This document shows positions 24,944 through 36,280 of a stretch of 64,000 nucleotides of DNA, one piece after another. How positions within the stretch are numbered: position 1 is the stretch's first letter; every line of letters starts with the position of its first letter. Position numbers and translations under genes: made by a program. Where the stretch lies: NCBI GenBank assembly GCA_031472005.1, contig PZJY01000003.1, positions 124,001 through 188,000 on the forward strand, read 5' to 3'. The notes under the pieces are model-generated. The model saw only the letters and a list, made by a program, of their open reading frames with translations. It was not told the origin of the DNA and searched no databases. Source of the stretch: Tetracladium setigerum. Taxonomy: Eukaryota; Ascomycota; Leotiomycetes; Helotiales.

Positions 24944-25850
24944 TCCCACCCTTTGGCTCCAAGGTGGATGTCCAAAGTCAAGATAACTTGCGGCAGAACC
25001 AGTTAGTTTTTTGAGGATGCATTCGATGAAGCAGGGAGTAGTTACTTTACATACTCTCATAATAATCGGCAAGGCTCGACAGATCAACAACCTCCTAAAT
25101 GATCAGATGGAGCCCCACTGTTACCATGGCATTCACCTCACAATCCCATCCATCATCACTACTGGAGAGGTTCTGAGGCTGAGCCGCAGGGCCTGTTGCA
25201 TGCAGCACCCTTGCAACGCAGACCTTGACATCTTGGGGGGCCATACGGAGTACAGACTGTACTGGACTGGATAGTAAGATTACTTGGTATTGATGGACAT
25301 GGTGATGCCCAGCGGCGCAGCCGGTTCTGCTGCCACACTCCTGCATTACCTATTTATTGTTAGGTCCATCCATATCCAACTTGGGCAGGTAAGAAGCAGC
25401 TACAGTACCTAGACCTATTCTTAGTGCGGCTTGCAGCCTTTCAACGAGAGCCTCAACCTGCCACCACCGCAGTGACCTGTAAAGAACATGCATCGCAGGT
25501 GTTGTGTGTGGTTTGGTTAGGTTAGGCTGCTTGGTGGAATAATTATGGAGTTTGAGGTACTTCGTAGTGAACCGTGAACCCCACACACGCAGGGAATCAG
25601 CTCGGAGGCGGTGAGAAGTGAATCAACCTCGCTGTAGCTGTATACCAGCAATCTTCAACCCACCCGACCATCACTCTCAGCATCTTCGCAGCGAGAGGGA
25701 CAACGAAAAGACAAAAGAACACAATCAACCCCATTCATTATAACATCACATTACCTTCTGCAGGCGGAAGAAACTAACCTCACCACCACCTACTCATCCA
25801 CATCCTGCTAACAACTAGACAACTAAACAACCAACCTCACTCACTACTAC
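24944..25850. other. Intergenic, no gene seen
   Basis: Presumed promoter of the DUF3433 gene and 3' flank of the aldo/keto reductase gene. One ACGGAGTA copy lies at 25245-25252, followed by a GTACAGACTGTAC near-palindrome. No coding potential recognised. Confidence 0.55.
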
Positions 25851-26906
25851 TCAAGCAGCATCCGTAGGATCCCAATCCGTCACCAAATACTCATCACATC
25901 CATCCAACCTCCCCAAATCCCCCTCCTCAATCACAAACCCTCCCACCCTCACATTCGCCTCGATCCTCTCCCTTTTCACGCTCTTCGGCAACGGCACATA
26001 CCCCTTCTGCAACGACCACCTCACCAGCAACTGCGCCGGCGTACACTCATACTTCTTGCACAACTCCACCACGACCGGGTGGCGGAAGCGCATGGCGCGC
26101 GCGAGGGGCGCGTAGGCCTCGACGACGATGTTGTGCGTTGCGCAGAAGGTGACGATGTCGGTGCGGGTGTTGAAGGGGTGGACTTCGACTTGGTTGACTG
26201 TTGGTGGGTGGCGTGGGTTGGAGGCGAGGAGTTCCTCGAGCTGGAAGGGAGGGGAGTATATATGTCAGTTTTGCCGCCATCGTAACAACACAAGACCAGA
26301 CAATGAAAGGTAAAAGAGAGATGTCCAAAAACAGAAAGAAAAAGAAAAGAAGAAAGAAAGTAAAAAAAGAGGAAAGATACATACATGTTTCACACCATAA
26401 TTACTCACCCCACCAGCTCTCACAACTCCCTCATCAATCGCATCCTCCACGGCCCTCCAACACTCCAACCGCTTCCTCTTCCCCCCATACGGACTATGCA
26501 ACAAATACAGATCCAAATACCCCAACCCGCTCTCCTCCACACTCTCCCTAATCTTCCTCTTCGTATCCTCATATCCCACATTATTCTGCAGTTTTGTCGT
26601 GAACCAGATATCCTCTCTCTTTACCACCTCCTTGTTGCCAGTACTGCTAGAACTACTTGAACTGCTGCTGTCTTTGATGTATTTCAAGATGGCGCTCCCA
26701 ACCGCTTTCTCATTGCCATACCATTCCGCCGAGTCGATCGCGAGGTAGCCTAAGCTGAGAGCGTGACTTACAGCCGTGCTGGTTTCGCGGCCGCTGGTCA
26801 TGTATGTTCCCAGGTGGATGCGGGGCATGAGGATGCCATTGTTGAGTTTGATGGTGCTGGAGAGAGTGAAATCGGTTGGTATGGAAGAGGAAGAAGAGGA
26901 AGCCAT
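25851..26906 (-). CDS. Aldo/keto reductase
   Basis: NADPH-dependent carbonyl reductase fold. Two exons, 26906-26385 and 26240-25851 (912 nt, 303 aa), with a GTATGT donor, CAG acceptor and phase-0 join (SNYGVKH|LEELLAS). The catalytic tetrad is visible: Asp58 and Tyr63 in AIDSAEWYGNE, the lysine in WFTTKLQ, and the histidine in LYLLHSPYGG. The EVHPFN and LPKSVKRERIEAN blocks near the C-terminus are the usual substrate and NADPH-phosphate sites. There is a Ser homopolymer at about residues 79-87 between the tyrosine and lysine motifs. Polyserine at the start (residues 3-8) may be preceded by an in-frame ATG at 26942 adding 12 residues with three Arg, which could be a mitochondrial presequence. 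I chose the downstream ATG because family proteins are cytosolic. Substrate cannot be told. Confidence 0.92.
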
Positions 26907-26942
26907 AATGGTGGATGAGTAGCGACGGAGAATTCGTTGCAT

Positions 26943-27368
26943 ATGTATGTTTTTGGGTTGACAAGAATTGGGGAGGAGAGTGATATATACCTTTATGGTG
27001 GGAGTTATTAATGTTGGTGGGGTCATATTCCTCATGACGTTTTGGGGTGGTGCATACGGAAGAATAATGGAGTTTATCTGCAGAACTGCAGACCTGCAGA
27101 TGGCACTTTTGCTTTTCCGAAATTTTATTGCTATCATTCTTTACCCGGAATAAAATTGGTCTACAGCTAGCTAGCAGCAAGTTTATCCGTGCGGTGTGAG
27201 TAATATTGATAACCTACGGCGTGTACTTACTGTAGTGCACTAAGTTGAGAGAGAATCGTTGAGAAAGAACGTCTCATAGGAAACTTTACTACCGCTATAG
27301 ACTTCAAGAAATTCTTGAAATCGTTCCTCCTTTCTTCTAATTTATTTGAGATACCCTCGTAGATGAAA
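26943..27368. other. Intergenic, no gene seen
   Basis: Short AT-rich gap between the aldo/keto reductase start and the amidase stop. No feature supported. Confidence 0.5.
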
Positions 27369-29099
27369 CTAAGAAGTATATTTCAACTCCTTCCAATTAT
27401 TTGCCTTCTCCCAACTGGCAGCAACCTTCAAACACATCAAATCCTCAAACTTCCTTCCCACAATTTGCAACCCAGTCGGCAACAATACCTCCTTATCATC
27501 TTGAGCAGAAACAAATCCAACTGGAAGACTCAATCCTGGATGGCCCGTTGAATTGAATGTGGCGGTATTGTATGTCGCTCCAATCGTCCTCGAGAGCATC
27601 TTCAATGGGCCTAGAGTCCTGCCACCCTTCTCTTGAATCCTTGATGGGGGATAGATGACAGTCGGCATAACAAGAACATCCACATCTCTAAAAACAAATT
27701 CACACTCGTCATTGAGCTTCCGAAGGAGATTCGTGCAGCGCGCATGAAGTGGTGCACCAAATCGTTCCTTGAGAAAGAGACCACGAAGATAGATATTCTG
27801 ACCGCCTGGACCAAGGGCTTCGAAAGCCTCTTGGGAGAGCTGTGAACCAGCTTGGGTTGATCGCTCAGGAAAAAGGAGTTGCTTTCTTCCCGCTGGGTTG
27901 GCGAGTAGTCCTTGAGTTGTACCAGCCATGGGCAGAGCAACCATCCAGATCATTCCACCGTCTCGGTGAAGTGGAATGCTGACCTTCTTCACCTCGGCGC
28001 CCAAGTCAGCCAGCTTTGCAATTGCAGCTTTGGAAGCAGCAGCCACATTCGGATCTGTCATTGGATCTTCAAACCCTTCTTTCAACACTCCAACCCTCAC
28101 TCCTTTCAACGGCTTGTCCGTGTCAATCTCGAGATAGTCCCTAGTCTCTGCTCCAAACTTGACCTTTCCTTGTGACCAGTTGTACGGTTGTCGATCATCA
28201 ATTCCATCATTGCCAGCAACCACCTCCAGCAGAGTTGCGCAGTCCTGCACATTCTTCGTCATGGGGCCAACATGATCAATTGTAGCTTCCAGGCTTATAC
28301 AACCTGTGTATGGAATCAAACCCCAAGTGGGCTTCAACCCAACGAGACCACAATTTGCGGAAGGCACTCGAATTGAACCTCCTTGATCTGCACCGATAGC
28401 CATATCCACAGCACCAGACCCCACCAGTCGCCCACAGCCCGAGGACGATCCGCCAGTTGAGTATCCATGTGCATATGGGTTGTGGACCGGCCCTGTGACC
28501 GATGTATCACTATCAAAATTTAACAAACCTCCCCAGTCCCAGAAGAAGGAAACACAAACCTCACAGTACCGAAGCAGTTGTTCTCGCAAGCAGCCTTTCC
28601 GAGTATCACCCCACCAGCATCCAGTATCCTCGTGATGAGCGTCGCATCTACGGCTGGCACCCAATCAACAGCACCGGTTCCATTTGTACATTGCACCCCA
28701 GCCACAGCAATATTATCCTTTATCGCCAGTGTTTTCCCTGCCAACTCTGCACTCTTCGGTTTGGTAGACTTAACTGTAGCTTTCCATGCCCACCCTCCAT
28801 GATCGGTGGCTGCGGGCCCGGAAGGACGATGGATGTCGGTTCGTGGGTAGAGGGTTGTGTCGACTGCTGGGTAGTAGTCTGGGATGTTGAGGATTTCCTT
28901 AGCGCAGTGGTTAAGACCTGACAGAAGTGCGACCCAGTCTGCTAGCTCGGAAGGAGGTATACTAAGGCCGGACGTCGAGGCCAGGGAGTTTATTTCTTCG
29001 GCTGAAAGGAGGGAGTCCTGACTGCATGGAACATTAGCATCTGGAAGTGTAATAGTGATATCAAACTTACTGAGCAGCTCCAAGTACACTTACCGACAT
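27369..29099 (-). CDS. Amidase (amidase-signature family)
   Basis: Hydrolyses carboxamide bonds with a Ser-cisSer-Lys triad. Three exons: 29099-29071, 29021-28560 and 28509-27369 (1632 nt, 543 aa). The first intron (49 nt, GTAAGT, branch GCTAATG, CAG) leaves a 29-nt first exon. The second uses GTTTGT...TAG and joins FGTV|SDTSVTGPVHNP correctly. Triad: Lys111 in TLAIKDNIAV, Ser185 in GYSTGGSSSG, and Ser209 in GADQGGSIRVPSANCGLVGLKPT, with the canonical 24-residue Ser spacing. The C-terminal half holds DVDVLVMPT and GHPGLSLPVGF. It resembles fungal acetamidase/indoleacetamide-type enzymes more than mitochondrial GatA, but substrate is not deducible. The very short first exon is the least certain part. 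Confidence 0.93.
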
Positions 29100-30651
29100 G
29101 TTGGAATGTGTTCAGAGACTTCGATTGCTTTCTTCAGAAGTTGGGAGAGTATCGTGGGTTATTTAAAGCCCCGTTGTTGACCAATATCAAATCCAATGGT
29201 GGGATGGAAGCTGTAATAGACAGCTCCGCTCTGCTGGTGGTGAATAATTAGCAGACATGATGGGCTATCAAATTGATTCCGAGTATGATTAGAATCTGTT
29301 ATCGAAGTGCTTTGGAGATCCGGAGTGGTGGATGGAAGAGTGGACGTTGGTGTTGCGATAAGGAAGTTGGGGTTTGATACTCCGTACCTGTCTTCGGAAT
29401 CCGATGATGTCTTGGCAGATGACATTTCCACCACGTTTATCTTCGACTCAAGTCGTTTCTTTCCTCAAGACTCGAGAGCCCTATTTTTAGCAGCGTCCTC
29501 TACAGTACATCCCGCATGGGGCCATTTCAAAGGAACTGGAGGCCGAACATGTTTCTCGGCAGAAGAAGATATCCGTTACCTTGAAACAAGCAACTAGACG
29601 TTGTTTCTCCTCATATGCTCAACCACGAAACACCATCCTCGAAGTTTCGAAGTTGGATGTATAGTTCCACGATAGTTTCTACTTCCTTCATGTTGTTAGA
29701 AATACGGTCTGAACTCTTTATTTGTTTTATTTTTAGAACTGCGGTCGTCGAGTAGTTCCCACTTCAATATGGACGGATGAAGTTCAAGTGAACTGACAAG
29801 CCCGCCTCCCCTGACTTGCATGTCTTTAGACTTTATTATTACACGTCGGAGCTTTGGTGAAAGAGCATTGCAACTGACAGAAGAATGGCGGATATTAGGA
29901 AGAGACTCCGCCAATTTGATGTTGAACCTCAGTCGATTCTCTGCGCAGAAATTAAGTCAGAGGGTGCTCATGTTTTCACGACTCGTCCAAACTAGTAGCA
30001 TGGAAGTTACTGCTTTTAAAAACTGTTCAATTCAAGCATCTGTCACACATGGCTATGATGTTACTTTATTGACCATTACTTGCTGTACCTGCCAAATACA
30101 AGCACTAATGATACCCTTCATTCTGATTTAAGGCTGATCTTTTTCAAAAAGGAAGCGCAACAGAATGTACGTAAATCATGCCGACTCTCCCTGGCAAGCA
30201 TTTCCTCCTCTTTACCATTCGATTTTCGATCACTCTTCTCGTTTTAGTAAAGGATCGCTCTTTCGATGCAAAATTTAGGTCAAAGAATGCCAACCTGTCT
30301 TGGTGAAGCTAGTAAACAGATCACTGAGAGCGAAACAGCAACTCCTAGTCATCTCCAGATCCAATTTTGAAAGTGCTAGTCCACAACAGGGTGAGCGGCC
30401 GCTCTGAGATTACATGTCTCTTCACTCTGTGGGGTAGAGAATTGATTGTCGGCCGACGTCAGAAGCTTAACTTTATGAGAGCAGCGAGGATCTTGCCTCG
30501 CTAAAAAATGTCAACATGGCTTATGATTATATAAGAACACTGAGTGTTTCTTGATCTTCAGCCAATTTCTCTTCCAAATCACATTCATCAGATTTCCTAG
30601 CTTTGAAAGCACCACAAAGTCTCTCAAATATCTCCAACTTTTCTCATCAAA
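29100..30651. other. Intergenic, no gene seen
   Basis: Divergent spacer between the amidase and methyltransferase genes. One ACGGAGTA copy on the minus strand at 29378-29385. Open frames up to 103 codons look random. Confidence 0.55.
30528..30535 (+). promoter_or_regulatory. TATA box of the methyltransferase gene
   Basis: TATATAAG lies 117 bases before the ATG at 30652, followed by a pyrimidine-rich leader (TCTTCAGCCAATTTCTCTTC), a normal fungal core-promoter arrangement. Confidence 0.45.
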
Positions 30652-31515
30652 ATGGCACAATCCACAACCACGCCCTTTAGACCCAAACAAGCAGCGCCCT
30701 TCACTCCGGCAACCATGAAGCAAGTCCAGGGCATCATTACTCAAGAGGTAGCCTCTCACGCCCTCACCTTCCTCCCGCCTCTTTCTCCAAATTCAGTCAT
30801 CCACGATAACGGCTGTGGCACCGGCGAGGTAACTGGTGCAATCATGGCCACCAACCCTCCCTCCACCATCCACATTCACGCAACAGACAACAACCCCTAC
30901 ATGATTTCTGCCACCGTTGAGAACATCACCTCCAACAATTGGACTTCCAGCGTCACCACATCTGTCATGGATGCGGGAAAACTTTCGTTCGAGGACGATT
31001 TCTTCACCCATTCGTTCTCGTCATTTTTGATCGGTGGACTCAAAAACCGCGATATTGCTGCTGAGCACATCTATCGAACTGTCAAGCCTGGTGGGAAAGC
31101 TATCATAACGCTCTGGTCAGCCATGCCTCACGATTTACCCCTCAAACACGCACACACAGCTACTCGTGGAGCCGACGCAGAGCTTGCAATCAAATGGGGA
31201 GGATCACTTCACGACTGTGCAACCCTCAAACAATTTTTGGTCTCTGGTGGTTTCGATGAAGAAAGTGTTGAGATTCACAAGTGTGATTTTGTGCATGAGG
31301 TGGCGGATTTGAAGGAGTGGATTGCGCTCTTGTGGAGTTATATTGGGATGAGAGATGGTGAGGTTGGATGGACAATTGAGGATGAGGAGAAGTGGGATGA
31401 GGCAGTTGCAATCGCTTTGGCGGATTTAGAGGCGAGTGAGTTGGTTGAGAGGGGTGATGATAGGATGTGGAAGTTGAAATTTCCATGCAATATTGTTATT
31501 GGGACAAAGAAGTGA
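30652..31515 (+). CDS. Class I SAM-dependent methyltransferase, substrate unknown
   Basis: Single exon, 287 aa. The SAM-binding motif I is plain at residues 51-60 (HDNGCGTGEV). An acidic residue follows after the next strand (IHATDNNPYM), then VMDAGKLSFEDDFFTHSFSSF (motif II region) and the post-motif GGL...YRTVKPGGKAIITLWSAMP (motif III). The fold is the UbiE/Coq5-like group often found in secondary metabolism, but there is no synthase gene nearby and the neighbours (amidase, secreted protein) do not define a pathway. No signal peptide or membrane segment. Start is the first ATG, 117 bases after a TATA box. Confidence 0.9.
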   Translation: MAQSTTTPFRPKQAAPFTPATMKQVQGIITQEVASHALTFLPPLSPNSVIHDNGCGTGEVTGAIMATNPPSTIHIHATDNNPYMISATVENITSNNWTSSVTTSVMDAGKLSFEDDFFTHSFSSFLIGGLKNRDIAAEHIYRTVKPGGKAIITLWSAMPHDLPLKHAHTATRGADAELAIKWGGSLHDCATLKQFLVSGGFDEESVEIHKCDFVHEVADLKEWIALLWSYIGMRDGEVGWTIEDEEKWDEAVAIALADLEASELVERGDDRMWKLKFPCNIVIGTKK

Positions 31516-33342
31516 GCAAATTGATAGACAGCTGTACAATTTTATTTTTTGCCATCTCATCCACTCACCTCACAACATTGAAAGACTTCTGTACAAGCTC
31601 TCGGCATGTTTTTGATGTTTCCGACCAGTGGTAAAAGATGAAAATAGCAGAAAATGAGATTGTCTGATTAGAATGGGAGTGGAGGTACACAAGTTAAGAT
31701 ACGAATCCTGTCTTGCTCGAGAGAATTAAATTTTCAATACCCTCAGAACACATACTTCACTTTACGCATCTCACCTCAGCCCACACACATTGACCGTATT
31801 CATTCACGGTTTTGGTATTGAAACGTTTGAAAAAGTAGTACTACAAATCTGACTGTCATCTATCATCAATTCAGGGAGAAAACCCTCCCTGATGGAGAAA
31901 TGAAAAAGGTAACACCAAATTGACCTAGTCTTAGGTGAGATTGTGTGCACTGATACACTAAACATCAATATCTACCCATGAAGCTGTCTATTTAATGTAC
32001 TGTTTCATTGGATGAAAAATCTGAGATTATGGGGAAGGATTGTTGTGGTGAGAACGTAAATTCAGCTTTTTCTTGAATTGTACCACCCCACCATCTTCTT
32101 CATCTCCCTTCGACAGCAATCTAAACGACATCACAAAGAAGCATACTCACGTGTTTGGTGACTATCATATATAAGTTTGTGACCAATCCAAACTACAGCA
32201 TCTGAGAACTCAAGAAGTTAGAGTCGGGGAAGAGATAGCCCGTCCATTATTCTTACAAACGGATCACGAGAAGCGAGTTTTACGTTAGAGGCTGAAGCTC
32301 AAATATCACTGTCACACAAACCGAAAGCAGAAAAGGCTAGAGGAAGCGGGGAAATAATTCTGGCACATATTGGTTTCTTTGGTTTGTGTTGGTCGAATGA
32401 GCGAAGTGTGGGATTCTCAGATCTCGTATTCATGTTTTTTATTCTTATTACGGGATAGCCTTGGGACGTTGCACTTGTACAACTTTGAGATCCATGGGCC
32501 GTGTCAATGAATTTTCCCGAGGAGTAATTCTACATATCAATTTCATTCTCTTTCGTGGCAAAGTAAAATTACTTCCAACAAGTAAATATTACTTAAATCA
32601 AGTGTAAACAAGCCTTGTCCGGTTGTCACCTTAAAGCTTGATTGTATAGAGCCTCCCTAACTTCCCTCCGCCAGCCGCAATCAGCCATCAGCCATCAGTC
32701 ATCTCCCACTACCAACTCCAACTCATACCCGATCCCCTACGTCCCGAGGCTGTCAAAAGGAGAAAGGAACCGAAACTACACGAAAGTATACGCGGGTGCC
32801 ACAAGAAGTACCGAAGCCCCAAAATCCTTCACCCGTCTCGTCTCCCCCTCTTCCCAAAAATAACCAGGCTACCCCAGATTCCCCTCCCGCCATTGGACTA
32901 TCAGCCCTACTACTACATGACAACCTCACTACTCGCCGTACTCGGGCGCGGGAATGGCTTTTTTGTTCGTTCTTCAAGGCTTACGGGAGCCAAAAATAAT
33001 CTCATCGTAAGAGAGAAGAAGTCAAACGGCTGAGAAAGAAATACGAACGGGGGAGCATAATCATTGGAGAAAGACAGGTTTTTGAGTGAAGATGTTGATG
33101 TGACTTTGTCCGATGCTTTGCAGGAGGGCATTTTCGAGGGAGGACCTGGAGGGGAGATTGGAGTATAAGAAGCAGCTTGCTCAATCTCAGTAAGAAAGGA
33201 ATATAAATCAAAATCAAATATCTTCCTAAGTTTGTAACCAGACACAAAAGAGAAAGCAGAAAGGTATCTTTCAGATATCCAACAAAAAATACAAAAAAAC
33301 CCACAAAAACAAAAATCGACAACAAAACCCCTCTCCGCAAAA
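31516..33342. other. Long 5' region of the secreted protein gene, no other gene seen
   Basis: 1.8 kb without a recognisable exon. The last about 60 bases before 33343 are A-rich (AAAAATACAAAAAAACCC type), typical of a fungal 5' leader. The size and low complexity fit the gene-sparse surroundings often seen around secreted-effector genes, but this is an impression. Confidence 0.5.
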
Positions 33343-33918
33343 ATGCAACTCTACTTCACAACCCTCCTCCCTCTCCTCTTCACAGCAGCAACACAAGCCG
33401 CTGCAGTAGACAAAAGAATCCCCATCATTGCCCAATTCACAATCTCAACCTCCAACGTCTGCCCTCTCCCACAAACCGGTCCTCCCGCTCAAATCACTAA
33501 TCATATTCAAATGTAAGTTCCTCCTCTTGCCAGTCATTCATATACAACCTACCTATACCTAAACTCAACCTTCCATATCCTATGCCAACCTTTCATCCCC
33601 TCTCCCATCCCATAAACTCCATCAACCCCACCAACTAATCCCACAACTCATCACAACAGTGCTTACGGCTCCGCCTGCGGAAAATGCGTCTCCCTCGCCT
33701 CCACGCCACCCATCTCATGGACAGCCATAACAAACACACTCGTCGAGCCTCGCTGCACAGTCACACTATTCCAGACATACGATTGCTCTGATGATGGTGC
33801 TGTGACGGGACCGAATTGCTGGACGCCTGATGGGGGTATCAAGGGGTATAAGGTTGCTTGTCCTTGGTGGCCGGAGAATCCAGCGCCGGGATCGTTGAAG
33901 CCTTGTTCTTCAACGTAA
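33343..33918 (+). CDS. Small cysteine-rich secreted protein, candidate effector
   Basis: Two exons, 33343-33512 and 33660-33918 (429 nt, 142 aa). Donor GTAAGT, branch point ACTAATCCC, acceptor CAG, intron 147 nt; the phase-2 join gives NHIQ|IAYGSACGKC. Each exon alone is under 90 codons, so single-frame searches would miss it. Residues 1-20 are a signal peptide (MQLYFTTLLPLLFTAATQAA), followed by a dibasic KR at 24-25 that a Kex2-type protease could cut. The mature part of about 117 residues holds eight cysteines (CPLP, CGKC, RCTV, YDCSD, NCWT, ACPWW, PCSS), enough for four disulfides, and three Trp near the end of the domain. I do not recognise the family. Size, secretion and cysteine content fit apoplastic effectors or secreted structural proteins. 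Confidence 0.85.
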
Positions 33919-34549
33919 AGTAGTAGTAAGTAGGCGGGCGGGGAGAGAAAATAGGACGATGGTTGGATGTGTAGCTGGGTATGAGAGAGGGGTGATTTGA
34001 GGGAAGTACTGCGCTTGTGAAGTGATGGGATATTTTTCTTGCTTTCGTTTTATGTGTTTTGGGGTTCTACACTTACCAAGGAAATGGGAACTATCCACTA
34101 TTCACTCCTTTGATACCGTTGAGTTTCTTCGTTTCTCAAAGATAATTCCAAAAGATACATTGCATTGGGATGTTGCCCTTACCAGCAGACGTAGTCTGAA
34201 GTTTCATGTGAAGATATCAAAAGGAATGAATCGCGGTTGGAAAAACTACAAGAAACATGGCTGCGCGGATAGAAACATTACGAATAGGAAAGTATCAAAG
34301 CACGAAACCCACGCACGGGAAACCACTTGGTACGAAGTCCACATGAGCGTACTCTTTGAGAAAACGGCTTTGATCAGATGTCCAAACCAATGTACTGAAT
34401 AGCTACCAAGGGCCGTAAGTAATGTACAAATACGAGCTTTTGTTTTTATCCACCTCCAATCAAAATATGCCTACAACCACCCATGCAATCCTTTTTATCC
34501 GTACATCATCCCCTCAACTCCTATCAAATATCATACCGCAGATATCTAC
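33919..34549. other. Convergent intergenic spacer, no gene seen
   Basis: Between the 3' ends of the cysteine-rich protein and the Irc22-like gene. Open frames here are shadows without domains. Confidence 0.5.
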
Positions 34550-35523
34550 TTACTCAGCGACAGTGCGAGTCTTCTTGGTGGAAGCTCCGCTCTTGACGCG
34601 CTTGGCAGTTGGGCGGTTGATGTGGTGGTCTGGGATCCAGTCCTCATTGTATGCCTTTTGGGCGAGGGCTCCAGTGGTAACAGCAGGTCCATCAGCTCCA
34701 ATGACAGAGACTTGGTCGGCGGGGTCAACAGCCTTCTTGGTTCCAGCAGACGAGCGCTTGGCACGCTCTCCTCCCTTTCCACCGCGCTTTGTTTGCGGGA
34801 ACAATGCCTCGATCCAGGTCTTGTAAACGAAGTAGAGCGTACCGAGGAAAGCGGAGGCAAGGACGAGGTAGAGGAAGATGCTTTAGATACAATATTAGCG
34901 GTGATCTGACAGGAGTCTTGATGGTACATACATTTGAGGATCAAAGATGCTGGAAGGGGCATCCACAACGCCAACTTTTCCCTTGAATGCGCGGATTTGG
35001 TATTGCTCCTTAGCAGCGCCGCCGGTAAGAATTGCGGTGAGGGTGAGTTCAAGATCTTGTGGGTTGAGGTCGGTGGTGAAGCTGTAAGTCAACTGCTTCT
35101 TCTCCTTGGCCGGAATGGCAACTTCATAACGGGTGTTGGTGAGGTTGCGGACGATGGCAGTGTTGGCAGAAGCGCCGGCTGCCAATGGCTGCAAGCTCGA
35201 CAGTTGTCCTCCAATGACGGAAACTTGCACTGGTGTCTCCTCGTTGTTGGTGAACTCAATGATGGTATTAGTGGCACGACCATTAACGATCTTGATACCA
35301 AAGACCTCGACCTCAGGGAATTGGACCATGACAGAGACGGCGAGTTTGGCTGGCTTCACGGGCACTTCCTTTGCCTGTAGATTAATTGAGTTATTAGCAA
35401 GCTGAAGCTCGACATGGCGTCAATGACGCAAGAAGGGAATGTTGTACTCACTGCATCAGCGGCCGACGCGCCAATTGCGCGAAGGGCGAGGAGAGCAATA
35501 GCAGAATACTTGAGGAAACCCAT
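34550..35523 (-). CDS. IRC22: TRAP-alpha-like ER membrane protein (Irc22 homologue)
   Basis: Three exons: 35523-35452, 35374-34932 and 34880-34550 (846 nt, 281 aa), with GTGAGT and GTATGT donors. The first exon is the signal peptide alone (KYSAIALLALRAIGASAADA). Residues 25 to about 170 form the lumenal beta-sandwich of translocon-associated protein alpha (VEVFGIKIVNGRATNTIIEFTN; NLTNTRYEVAI with an N-glycosylation site). One membrane segment follows at about 174-192 (IIFLYLVLASAFLGTLYFVY), crossing the second splice junction. The cytosolic tail is basic (KRGGKGGERAKRSS ... TKKTRT). Fungal members of this Pfam family (PF03896) are called Irc22; a role at the ER translocon is inferred from the animal protein. 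Confidence 0.92.
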
Positions 35524-36280
35524 GGCGGCGATCAATGGCGTGGAGGAGGACAGAGGGAGATGTGGTTGAGCTGTGATGTTGTGAGGAGAGAGGGATAGAG
35601 AGTTGGAAGTAAGCCAGAGCTCGAAATGTTGTGTGTCGGCTTCATGCGATCTGGCTGCATCTTTAGCGATCCGCTAAACTCACCCAACGCATCGAGAAGC
35701 TTCTTAATTTGCGGGTGAGCTCCTCTCCCCACACAAGGTAGATGTCAACCACTCAAGTGAGAGAAACAGATGCCTGTCATCATTTAATTCTCCGGCATCT
35801 TGAACGTTGCGTATCAATATCGCGTTGCGGTTATTAAAGGGTCCGGACCTCGCTACTGTACTACTGTACAACAGTACGATAGAGTGTTCTTTTGTGGGAA
35901 GGAAATATATTAGTTCTCTTCTTCTTAGCATGCATGTTTATGACACTTCCTCTTTAAGGATCTTCAGTTTAAGTATGTTGTACTGTCGTGGTTGTAAGGT
36001 CAAGCGGCAGGATGAGAGGTTCTAGTTTTCTGCTGGATGGGCATGTACTGGAATGTTTTGCTATATATTTTGTATCTGCTCCTTGTTAAAATATAAATTT
36101 TGGATTAATTCACTTAAGCTGGCTAAAAGCTAGAGAATGAAAGTCGTTTGCTATCTATTTATTGTTCTAAACGAGACGTACGTTTCATGAGGTATCGAGG
36201 AATCTGGTCTAAAATCTACAGTCAGATGGGTCTACACAACAACAACAATAACAACAACAAAGAAAGAATCATATATCTCC
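35524..36280. other. Intergenic, no gene seen
   Basis: Presumed promoter of the Irc22-like gene, then the 3' flank of the reductase gene. Contains an AAC-type simple repeat at about 36238-36260. No coding potential recognised. Confidence 0.5.

Noticed and set aside
20231..25090. Reading the DUF3433 region as two separate genes
   Set aside because: Every junction between the five open segments joins in phase with canonical splice sites, and only the first segment has a start and only the last a stop, so it is one gene.
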